DNA of 14,102 nucleotides from Methanobacteriota archaeon (GTDB lineage Archaea > Thermoplasmatota > Poseidoniia > MGIII > CG-Epi1). Position numbers and translations under genes: made by a program. Where the stretch lies: the NCBI GenBank assembly GCA_029977605.1, contig JAPOKN010000028.1, positions 1-14,102 on the forward strand, written 5' to 3'. This document shows, in pieces, positions 5,416-12,171 of this stretch (position 1 is the first letter of the stretch; each line of letters starts with the position of its first letter). The notes beneath the pieces were generated by a model. It was not told the origin of the DNA, did not search any database, and saw nothing but the letters and a program-made list of their open reading frames with translations.

Positions 5416-7773
5416 ATGAAAATTAATAATGTAGCAGTAATTGGTGCCGGTTTGATGGGCAGTGGCATTGCTGCACAAGTTGCTAACGCAGGTTTTCCTG
5501 TAACACTCTTAGACATTGTGCCGAATGGTGCAGCTAATCGTAATGTAATAGCTGAAAGTGCAGTTAGTAAAATGCTTAAGCCAGTTAAGTTGGGAAGTCC
5601 GACTCCTTTAATGCATCGAAGAAATGCTAAACTTATAACTACTGGAAATATTGAGGACAATTTAGATTTTATAAAAGATGCAGACTTGATTATTGAAGTA
5701 GTTTTGGAAAGGCTAGATGTAAAGCATGATGTCTTTAGAAAAATTGATAAGTTTAGAAAGAAAGGTTCAATCATTACATCAAACACTTCTACTATACCTA
5801 GAAAACAGCTAGTCGAAGGAATGGCTGAATCTTTTGCTAAAGATTTTATGATCACTCATTTTTTTAATCCTCCAAGATATCTTCGTTTGCTAGAGATAGT
5901 CTCAGGTAGTGAAGTTAGTCAAGAAAAAGTTCAACTTGTTTCAGATTTTTGCGATATAAATCTTGGAAAAGAAGTAGTTGTATGCAATGATACTCCTGGT
6001 TTTATTGGAAATCGAATAGGTACTTATTGGACTTTAGTAGGAATGGTTGAAGCTGTAAAGTCCGGTTTAACTGTAGAAGAAGCTGATGCAGTCATGAGTC
6101 GGCCTATTGGAGCCCCAAAGACAGGATTATTCGGTTTAGCTGATGTAGTAGGTATAGATTTAATTCCCCACGTGACAAGTAGCATGATTTCCAACTTGCC
6201 AAAGACGGATCCATACTGTATTGCCTTCTCAGAACAGGAAAAGCTAGGCATAAGTCAATTATTTTCTGATATGGTAGATTCGGGATATACAGGTAGAAAA
6301 GGTAAGGGTGGATTCTACAGACTTAATTTGTCTTCTGGATCTAAAGTTAAAGAATCAAGAGATTTGAAGACTGGTAATTATTCTAGATCGATTAAACCTA
6401 ACGATTTGCGAAGTGTTAAAGCAGCTAAGAAGGGCCTTAGAGCGTTGGTTGAGTACGATGACAAAGGAGGCAAATTTGCCTGGCAAGTTCTTTCTAAAAC
6501 TTTGTCATATGCGGCATCTTTAGTTCCTGAAATTACGCAAAATATTGTTAATGTAGATATAGCGATGAAGAATGGCTTTTTGTGGAAGAAAGGACCATTT
6601 GAAATGTTAGATGCATTAGGGCCTTCATGGTTTGCAGATAAACTAAAAAGTGAAGGTTTAGAAGTACCTAAGATTTTAGAGAGTATAGGTGAAGGTCATT
6701 TCTATTCTGAAAACGATAATGACCTAAATTACTTTACAATAGATGGCGAATACAAAAAAGTTCCAAACCCAGAAGGTTATCTTTCAGTTTCAGATATTAG
6801 CAGAGGTAAAATGGCAATTTTCAGAAATCCATCGATTAAGTTATGGGACATGGGTGATGAAATTCTTCTTGCTGAGTTTGTAAGTAAAATGAATTCAATT
6901 GATCCTCTCATTATGGAGGGTCTCTCTGAAGCAGCTTCTTTATGTGAATCTGGCAAATTTAAAGGACTTGTAATAGGCAACGACGGGACTAATTTTTCAG
7001 CAGGTGCTAATTTGGGGCTTGCCAGTTTCATATGTAATGTCGGGGCTTGGAGTGAAGTTGATAAATTTGTAGAGGGAGGTCAGTTAACGTTTATGAGTCT
7101 TAAACATGGTAGTTTTCCAGTAGTTGGTGCATCATCTGGACTCGCGCTAGGTGGGGGATGCGAAGTTCTCCTTGCTTGTGATAGGATTCAAGCCCATTCA
7201 GAAACTTACATTGGACTGGTTGAGGTGGGGGTTGGAGTTGTTCCTGCATGGGGTGGTTGTAAAGAGATGATAAGAAGATGGAACGCAGATTCAAAATCAC
7301 CAAAGGGACCTATGGGCAGTATTGTCAAGATTTTTGAAAACCTAGGTACTGCTAAAGTAGCAAGTAGTGCTCAAGAAGCAAGAGATATGAAATTCTTGTT
7401 AGATGATGATGACATTACGATGAATCGTTCGAGAGTTCTGTACGATGCTAAGCAAGCTTGTCTACAATTGGTAGATGGCTACATTCCTCCTGAAATTAAT
7501 GAATATCACCTCCCAGGCCTTTCTGGCAAAGCTGCCTTGGATTTGGCAGTTTCTGACTTAGTTAAATCAGGCCACGCAACTCCTCATGACATTGTTGTAA
7601 CCGATAAATTAGCTTACATCCTAACTGGAGGAGATACAGACTTTTTGGATAAAGTTTCTGAAGATAAGCTATTGGAAATGGAGAGAGAAAGCTTCGTTGA
7701 TTTAGTCAAAACTGAAGCTACGTTAGATAGATTTGAACACATGCTTACCAAAGGTAAGCCACTGAGGAATTAA
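5416..7773 (+). CDS. fadN: FadN-type 3-hydroxyacyl-CoA dehydrogenase / enoyl-CoA hydratase fusion
   Basis: This 785-aa bifunctional protein hydrates trans-2-enoyl-CoA and oxidises the resulting 3-hydroxyacyl-CoA with NAD. The dehydrogenase is N-terminal: NAD motif GAGLMGSG (10-17), Ser122 in SNTS, catalytic His148 in THFFNP and Asn199 in PGFIGNR. The crotonase half occupies about 465-785: oxyanion segments FSAGAN (527-532) and LALGGG (576-581), with both hydratase glutamates, Glu583 and Glu603. This order is the reverse of FadB/FadJ. Length, layout and even the final GKPLRN agree with Bacillus FadN as I remember it. It starts immediately after the thiolase stop, with an AAAGGG element 5 nt upstream. 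A bacterial source is likely but untested. Confidence 0.94.
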   Translation: MKINNVAVIGAGLMGSGIAAQVANAGFPVTLLDIVPNGAANRNVIAESAVSKMLKPVKLGSPTPLMHRRNAKLITTGNIEDNLDFIKDADLIIEVVLERLDVKHDVFRKIDKFRKKGSIITSNTSTIPRKQLVEGMAESFAKDFMITHFFNPPRYLRLLEIVSGSEVSQEKVQLVSDFCDINLGKEVVVCNDTPGFIGNRIGTYWTLVGMVEAVKSGLTVEEADAVMSRPIGAPKTGLFGLADVVGIDLIPHVTSSMISNLPKTDPYCIAFSEQEKLGISQLFSDMVDSGYTGRKGKGGFYRLNLSSGSKVKESRDLKTGNYSRSIKPNDLRSVKAAKKGLRALVEYDDKGGKFAWQVLSKTLSYAASLVPEITQNIVNVDIAMKNGFLWKKGPFEMLDALGPSWFADKLKSEGLEVPKILESIGEGHFYSENDNDLNYFTIDGEYKKVPNPEGYLSVSDISRGKMAIFRNPSIKLWDMGDEILLAEFVSKMNSIDPLIMEGLSEAASLCESGKFKGLVIGNDGTNFSAGANLGLASFICNVGAWSEVDKFVEGGQLTFMSLKHGSFPVVGASSGLALGGGCEVLLACDRIQAHSETYIGLVEVGVGVVPAWGGCKEMIRRWNADSKSPKGPMGSIVKIFENLGTAKVASSAQEARDMKFLLDDDDITMNRSRVLYDAKQACLQLVDGYIPPEINEYHLPGLSGKAALDLAVSDLVKSGHATPHDIVVTDKLAYILTGGDTDFLDKVSEDKLLEMERESFVDLVKTEATLDRFEHMLTKGKPLRN
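7764..7768 (+). promoter_or_regulatory. Ribosome binding site of the acyl-CoA dehydrogenase
   Basis: GAGGA lies 6 nt before the ATG at 7775, inside the last codons of the fadN-type gene. It supports this start and internal translation initiation in the operon, in contrast to the leaderless first gene. Confidence 0.5.
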
Positions 7774-7774
7774 A

Positions 7775-9586
7775 ATGGTAAAATACAAAGCACCACTTAG
7801 AGAGTATGAATTCGTTTTGCGTGAAGTTTTAGGTATTGAGAAAGAGCTAGGCTCTTATCCTGAGTATAGCGAAGCTACATGGGACATGATTGAGATGATT
7901 AGTGAACAATTTGCAAAAATGAACGAAGATTACTGGCTTCCTTCAGCTAAAGAGGGAGATGAAGTTGGTGTTAAGTTTGAAGATGGCAATGTTGTTGTAC
8001 CTGACTCCATGAAAGAGGCTACAAAAGTTGTAATTGAAGGGGGATTAACCCAATTGTTTGGACACCAAGAGTATGGTGGAATGGAATTTCCAAATGTAAT
8101 AAGTGTATTGTCTGATGAAATGTCCTGTGCATCTAATATGTCACTTGGAATATATTTAGGATTAACCAAAGGAGCTTATCATTGTATTCATAAGCACGGC
8201 AGTCAAGAAATAAGGCAAAGATATCTTCCTAAGTTTTTGTCTGGTGAATGGTTTGGGACTATGTGTCTGACTGAAGCTCACTGTGGAACTGACTTGGGAT
8301 TAATTAGGACGACTGCAAAGCCAGAAGGAGATAGTTATTCAGTCAATGGTCAAAAAATCTTCATATCTTGTGGAGAACACGATATGGGAGATAACATAAT
8401 ACATTTAGTTTTGGCAAGGTTGCCTGACGCACCTAAGGGCGTTAAAGGAATAAGTCTATTCTTGATTCCAAAATTTAAAGTGAACGATGATGGTTCTTTA
8501 GGTGATCATAACAACGTTAATTGTGTTTCAATAGAGGAAAAAATGGGAGTTCATGGTTCTGCAACTTGCGTTATGAGCTTCGAAAATTCGGAGGGTTATT
8601 TAATTGGAGAATTAAACGACGGTCTTGCGGCAATGTTTTCAATGATGAATACAGAAAGAATAGCAGTGGGTCTTCAGGGGCTTGGCCAAGCTGAAATTGC
8701 ATATCAAAATGCTTTAGCTTATTCAAAAGATAGAATTCAAGGTAGAGATCTTAAAGGTGCTCGAAATCCCGATGACGAAGCTGACCCTCTGATTGTTCAC
8801 CCAGATGTTAGAAGGATGCTTATGCGATCTAAATCTCTTATTGATTCAGGCAGAATGCTAGCTTGTTGGACTGCTCTGGCAATTGATAGATCTGAAAAAG
8901 ATCCTGACCCTAAAATTCGAAAAGAAAATAATGATTTAGTAGAATTAATGACGCCTATAATCAAGGCATTGCTAACAGATTATGGTGTTGAAATCACATC
9001 AGAAATGTTACAAATTTTCGGTGGTCATGGATACATCAAAGAGTATGGAATGGAACAATTTTACCGAGATGTTCGAATAGCACCTATTTGGGAAGGGACA
9101 AATGGAATCCAAGCTCTCGACTTGGCAGGAAGAAAGATGCCTCAGCACATGGGTCGTTTGCTTAGAAGATTCTTCCATCCCGCATTAGCTTTTATTGAAA
9201 AGAACAAAGAAGATGACGAACTGAAAGAATTTATTGGACCTTTTTCAAAAGCACTTAAAGGGTTGCAAAAAACTTCAATGTACATGGCCCAAAAGGGTCT
9301 CTCTAATCCTTATGAAATTGGGGCGGCAGCTACAGATTATCTAAGACAATTTGGGTTGGTTGCAATGGGTTACATGTGGCTGTTAATGTTGAAAGTTGCG
9401 TTTAGTAAAAAAGATGTAGACTCTTATTATGAACACAAGATAATAACAGCTAGATTCTTCTTTGAGCGGATTTTGCCTGAGACCTTATCTAGAGCTATAG
9501 CTATAGGATCTGGATCGAAAACTATGATGTCTCTACCCGATGAAGGATTTGACAGTGTCCACAAGTTTACCGGAGCAGCAAATTAA
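7775..9586 (+). CDS. Acyl-CoA dehydrogenase (long ~600-aa form, DmdC-like)
   Basis: This 603-aa flavoenzyme introduces the trans-2 double bond into acyl-CoA, passing electrons to electron-transfer flavoprotein. The family core is clear: flavin/substrate segment MCLTEAHCGTDLGL (163-176), QKIFISCGEHDM (193-204), KMGVHGSATC (256-265), and FGGHGYIKEYGMEQFYRD (415-432) followed by IAPIWEGTNGIQALDL, where Glu440 is the expected catalytic base. A C-terminal helical domain (about 470-603) marks the long subfamily, which includes methylmercaptopropionyl-CoA dehydrogenase DmdC and general fatty-acyl enzymes. Sequence alone does not fix chain length. The neighbours favour fatty acyl-CoA, so I do not name it dmdC. 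The gap to the gene before is 1 bp, and its stop shares a base with the next ATG (TAATG). Confidence 0.92.
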   Translation: MVKYKAPLREYEFVLREVLGIEKELGSYPEYSEATWDMIEMISEQFAKMNEDYWLPSAKEGDEVGVKFEDGNVVVPDSMKEATKVVIEGGLTQLFGHQEYGGMEFPNVISVLSDEMSCASNMSLGIYLGLTKGAYHCIHKHGSQEIRQRYLPKFLSGEWFGTMCLTEAHCGTDLGLIRTTAKPEGDSYSVNGQKIFISCGEHDMGDNIIHLVLARLPDAPKGVKGISLFLIPKFKVNDDGSLGDHNNVNCVSIEEKMGVHGSATCVMSFENSEGYLIGELNDGLAAMFSMMNTERIAVGLQGLGQAEIAYQNALAYSKDRIQGRDLKGARNPDDEADPLIVHPDVRRMLMRSKSLIDSGRMLACWTALAIDRSEKDPDPKIRKENNDLVELMTPIIKALLTDYGVEITSEMLQIFGGHGYIKEYGMEQFYRDVRIAPIWEGTNGIQALDLAGRKMPQHMGRLLRRFFHPALAFIEKNKEDDELKEFIGPFSKALKGLQKTSMYMAQKGLSNPYEIGAAATDYLRQFGLVAMGYMWLLMLKVAFSKKDVDSYYEHKIITARFFFERILPETLSRAIAIGSGSKTMMSLPDEGFDSVHKFTGAAN

Positions 9587-10413
9587 TGCCTGAAGGTAGT
9601 GTATTCAAGAATAATCTTTTCGAAGGAAAGAAAGTATTTGTTACAGGTGGTGCAACCGGTATGGGTTTTGGTTTCGCAAAAGCCTTTCTTGAGCACGGAG
9701 CTGACGTAATTATAGCTTCCAGGAAAGAAGAAAATTTGATTAAGGCAACTGCGGATATGATGGATCAAACCGGTAAGACTTTACATTGGAAGACTATGGA
9801 TGTAAGAAATTCCGAAACTGTTGAAGAAGTTGCAAACTACATCAATGATACTTGGGGTCATTTAGATGTTTTAGTAAACAATGCAGCAGGTAATTTTGTT
9901 ACACCTACCGCAGCAATGAGTGAAAATGCATGGAGGGCAGTAGTAGACATTGTTTTAGATGGTACTTTCAGAGTTTCAAAGGCTTGCTACCCACTTCTTA
10001 GGAAAAGCAAGGATGGTTCTTCGATTGTTAATATTATCGCAAATTATGCATGGGGTGCAGCTCCATTTGTAGCACATTCAGGTGCTGCAAAAGCAGGAGT
10101 TCTTAATCTTACTAGAACGCTTGCTCTTGAATGGTCTGATGACAAAATTCGAGTTAATGCGATGTGTCCTGGTGTAGTTTTGACTGACAATGTTAAAAAG
10201 AATCTAATGCTTGATGATAGTGTAGTTGAAATGTTTGAATCAAATATTCCTGCGGGAGGTATAACTGATGCGGAAAAGATGGCTCAACAAGTACTTTATC
10301 TATGTTCTCCAGCCGCAAGTGTGATTACTGGTGATATGCTTATCGCTGATGGAGGCGAATGGTTAGTTGGAAACAATTTTTACCAAATTGGGAAAAAGTT
10401 CTTCGATGAGTGA
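9586..10413 (+). CDS. 2,4-dienoyl-CoA reductase-like short-chain dehydrogenase
   Basis: This 275-aa SDR probably reduces 2,4-dienoyl-CoA with NADPH to 3-enoyl-CoA, needed for unsaturated fatty acids. It has a Rossmann nucleotide site TGGATGMG (20-27), an ASRK segment (44-47) that suits NADPH, and NNAAGNF (98-104), which is typical of the mammalian mitochondrial DECR group. The classical YxxxK pair is changed: the usual Tyr position is Ser165 in HSGAAK, Lys169 is kept, and a Tyr sits earlier at 154 in NYAWG. DECR1 shows the same displaced tyrosine, which makes this a specific assignment rather than a generic SDR one. The C terminus ends in DGGEW followed by a short tail. Its end overlaps the next gene by 8 bp. 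Another 2-enoyl or peroxisomal-type reductase remains possible. Confidence 0.82.
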   Translation: MPEGSVFKNNLFEGKKVFVTGGATGMGFGFAKAFLEHGADVIIASRKEENLIKATADMMDQTGKTLHWKTMDVRNSETVEEVANYINDTWGHLDVLVNNAAGNFVTPTAAMSENAWRAVVDIVLDGTFRVSKACYPLLRKSKDGSSIVNIIANYAWGAAPFVAHSGAAKAGVLNLTRTLALEWSDDKIRVNAMCPGVVLTDNVKKNLMLDDSVVEMFESNIPAGGITDAEKMAQQVLYLCSPAASVITGDMLIADGGEWLVGNNFYQIGKKFFDE

Positions 10414-10843
10414 TAAGAATTGGCCTATTGAAACACAAATACCCGTTTTATGGGGAGACATGGATTCTTTCGGTCATGTTAATAACATAATTTATCTAAA
10501 ATGGTGTGAAACCTCTCGCGTTGAATTATTTCGTGAGATGTGGAAAGTAAAAACACTAGATACAGATAATACCCAATTGGGAACAGGCATAGGACCTATT
10601 TTAGCTAATTTTAATTGTAACTACAAATTTCCGGTTAAGTATCCCGATGAAATTAATGTTAAAACAAGGGTAAGTCACATTGGTAACTCATCATTTGGTA
10701 TTGAACATGAAATATTTTCAAAGGATAATGGAAATCGTCTAGTTTTTGAAGGAAGTAGCGTTATTGTTCTGATTAACTATGATGATGGTAGTAAATTTAA
10801 AATTGACAGTGAAATGAAGAAAAAGTTTGAAAAGTTTTTCTAA
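10406..10843 (+). CDS. Acyl-CoA thioesterase, 4HBT hotdog fold
   Basis: This 145-aa hotdog-fold protein of the 4-hydroxybenzoyl-CoA thioesterase group probably releases free acids from acyl-CoA. The diagnostic N-terminal motif is WGDMDSFGHVNNIIYLKW (16-33), with Asp20 and the HVNN turn at the active site, followed by the long hotdog helix (ETSRVELFREMW). The frame is open to an ATG at 10367, but I choose 10406: family members begin about 15 residues before the WGDMD motif, and the ATG at 10406 gives the short 8-bp overlap with the SDR stop expected of coupled genes. It closes the operon and may drain CoA from stalled or branched acyl-CoAs. The substrate is not determinable here. Confidence 0.85.
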   Translation: MSDKNWPIETQIPVLWGDMDSFGHVNNIIYLKWCETSRVELFREMWKVKTLDTDNTQLGTGIGPILANFNCNYKFPVKYPDEINVKTRVSHIGNSSFGIEHEIFSKDNGNRLVFEGSSVIVLINYDDGSKFKIDSEMKKKFEKFF

Positions 10844-10861
10844 TTTTATTATTTTTTATTT
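10844..10861 (+). terminator. T-rich terminator at the end of the beta-oxidation operon
   Basis: The thioesterase stop is followed directly by TTTTATTATTTTTTATTT. Archaeal transcription often ends at such U-rich tracts without a hairpin. The tract overlaps the last codons of the convergent isomerase gene, and being almost all A/T it may act mainly for the plus strand. Confidence 0.4.
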
Positions 10862-11586
10862 AATCTAGTGAGTATTTCTATTGTTTCAGGGTTTCCAAGT
10901 TGTTCTATGAAATGGTCAGCTTCAAGTTCGATTCTGCCTTTTATTGTTTCAGATTCCCTTCTAATTAATGCTTTAGTGGTAATTAATAATTCTCGAGGCT
11001 TAGCAGATAATTTTTTAGCAGAATTAAGTGCAATATTTGACAGTTCACTTTCCTCGCAAATTTGATTAATTAATCTGTATTCTAAAGCCGTTTTTGCGTC
11101 AAACTTTTCTCCCAACATTAGCATCTCTGCAGCTTTAAGATAGCCAGTTCTTTTTTGCAATAGCAGAGATGAAGCAAATTCAGGAACTAATCCCAGATTG
11201 ATAAATGGCATCATAAATAAGCTATTTTTTGAAGCATAAACCAAATCACAATGAAGTAACATTGTTGTACCTATTCCAACTGCAAATCCACTTACGGCAG
11301 ATATTATCGGTAAAGGACATTCAGTCAAAGCAATCATGAATTTAAAGACAGGTGAGTTTTTATCTTTAGGAGGATTTTCAATAAAATCTCTTATATCGTT
11401 GCCTGCTGTAAAGTCTTCCCCTCCTGAAATTAATATTACCTTCACTTTCTTGTTTTGCGAGGCTTTATTGATTAAATTCTTTAATTCTAAGTACATATCT
11501 TCTGTTAAAGCATTTTTTTTATGTGCTCTGTCTAATTTGATATGCATAATATTTTCGCTAATATCCGAGTTTACATATTTTGACAT
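10849..11586 (-). CDS. Delta3,delta2-enoyl-CoA isomerase-like crotonase
   Basis: This 245-aa crotonase probably moves a double bond from position 3 to 2 so that unsaturated acyl chains can enter beta-oxidation. The fold is clear: oxyanion segments FTAGNDIRDF (59-68) and AVGIGTTML (102-110). The two hydratase glutamates are missing: the first position is Thr108 and the second is Phe128. Instead Glu136 in NLGLVPEFASS occupies the place of the single catalytic glutamate of the yeast Eci1/ECI2 isomerases. Length matches monofunctional members. It converges on the operon encoding the dienoyl-CoA reductase, whose 3-enoyl product would be its substrate. It lies 52 bp downstream of tRNA-Ile on the same strand and may have its own TATA-like element (11608-11616). 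The crotonase fold is sure; isomerase specificity is well supported but inferred. Confidence 0.85.
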   Translation of the reverse strand: MSKYVNSDISENIMHIKLDRAHKKNALTEDMYLELKNLINKASQNKKVKVILISGGEDFTAGNDIRDFIENPPKDKNSPVFKFMIALTECPLPIISAVSGFAVGIGTTMLLHCDLVYASKNSLFMMPFINLGLVPEFASSLLLQKRTGYLKAAEMLMLGEKFDAKTALEYRLINQICEESELSNIALNSAKKLSAKPRELLITTKALIRRESETIKGRIELEADHFIEQLGNPETIEILTRLNKK

Positions 11587-11607
11587 AGTTGCCTACTTTT
11601 GTTGCAG

Positions 11608-11616
11608 AATTATAGT
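11608..11616 (-). promoter_or_regulatory. Possible TATA-like element of the isomerase gene
   Basis: The minus strand reads ACTATAATT, centred about 26 nt before the ATG at 11586. A second AT-rich element (TTAATATAAAC, 11621-11631) lies further upstream, and read-through from the tRNA gene is also possible, so the assignment is weak. Confidence 0.3.
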
Positions 11617-11638
11617 TTTTGTTTATATTAACAATTAG

Positions 11639-11716
11639 TGGTGGGCCCGATCGGATTTGAACCGATGGCCTCCCGGTTATCAGCCGGGTGCTCCAACCAG
11701 GCTAAGCTACGGGCCC
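11639..11716 (-). tRNA. tRNA-Ile (anticodon GAU), CCA encoded
   Basis: A full cloverleaf folds on the minus strand. The acceptor pairs GGGCCCG with CGGGCCC, the D stem is GCUU/GAGC, the anticodon stem is CCCGG/CCGGG with loop CUGAUAA, and the T stem is AUCGG/CCGAU with loop UUCAAAU. The anticodon GAU (complement of 11679-11681) reads AUC and AUU, hence isoleucine. The mature body is 75 nt (11642-11716) with discriminator A, and the next three bases (11641-11639) read CCA, so the 3' end is genome-encoded. No intron is present. The gene is far more GC-rich than its surroundings, which shows structural constraint. Confidence 0.96.
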
Positions 11717-11798
11717 AACTATTTTGCTACCAGACTAGGGGATTTAATATTGCACTTGTTTTTTTAATTTAAATTACTTTTTATCTAAAATCATAGCT

Positions 11799-11810
11799 TA
11801 AATATTTATA
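11799..11810 (+). promoter_or_regulatory. Probable TATA box of the ATP synthase operon
   Basis: TAAATATTTATA is the best TATA match before the ATG at 11848. It is centred about 43 nt upstream, so this mRNA would carry a short leader of roughly 15-20 nt, unlike most other genes in the window. Confidence 0.35.
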
Positions 11811-11847
11811 GGCCTATTTTACTGATACTTCACTATTTGATTTAACC

Positions 11848-12171
11848 ATGTCCAGAGAAGCCTTATTGGAGAAGATTAAGAAAGCTGAAGCTGCAGCAGC
11901 TAGTGATATTGAAGCAGCTGAGAAGGAACAAGTTTCTGCAAGAAATAAAGTGCCTATAGATCAAGAAAATTTGTTGAAGAAAGCTAAAGATTCTGCTGCT
12001 TCTAAGTCTCAGAAAGAGATAGATGCTGCAACAAGCGACGTAGAATCTCAGAAAAGTGATATCCTAAAGAAGGGTAAAAAGAGTAATTCCGATATGAAAA
12101 AGAAGGCTGAAGGTAAGGTTGATACTGCGGCAGATAAATTCATCAAAGAGTTCTTGGAGAGTTTATCTTAA
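11848..12171 (+). CDS. ahaH: A-type ATP synthase subunit H (peripheral stalk)
   Basis: This 107-aa, almost wholly helical protein is rich in Ala, Lys, Glu and Ser, with the heptad-like spacing of a coiled coil from about residue 3 to 95 and a short C-terminal segment (ADKFIKEFLESLS). With subunit E, subunit H forms the peripheral stalk holding the catalytic head against rotation. The sequence is low in specific motifs. The call rests on size, composition, the typical MSREALLEKIKKAE opening, and its place directly before subunit I, which is the usual first position in archaeal A-ATPase operons. The stop shares a base with the next ATG (TAATG). Confidence 0.85.
   Translation: MSREALLEKIKKAEAAAASDIEAAEKEQVSARNKVPIDQENLLKKAKDSAASKSQKEIDAATSDVESQKSDILKKGKKSNSDMKKKAEGKVDTAADKFIKEFLESLS

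Noticed and set aside
5416..7773. FadB or FadJ as the name for the bifunctional protein
   Set aside because: Those have the crotonase domain first; here the dehydrogenase is first, as in FadN.
10367..10405. Longer N terminus for the thioesterase starting at ATG 10367
   Set aside because: It would overlap the SDR gene by 47 bp and add 13 residues not expected before the WGDMD motif. ATG 10406 gives the usual short overlap.
11757..11776. T-run and AATTTAAATT palindrome as a terminator
   Set aside because: It lies upstream of the minus-strand tRNA and before the plus-strand ATP synthase gene, so no transcript ends there. It is more likely AT-rich promoter DNA.
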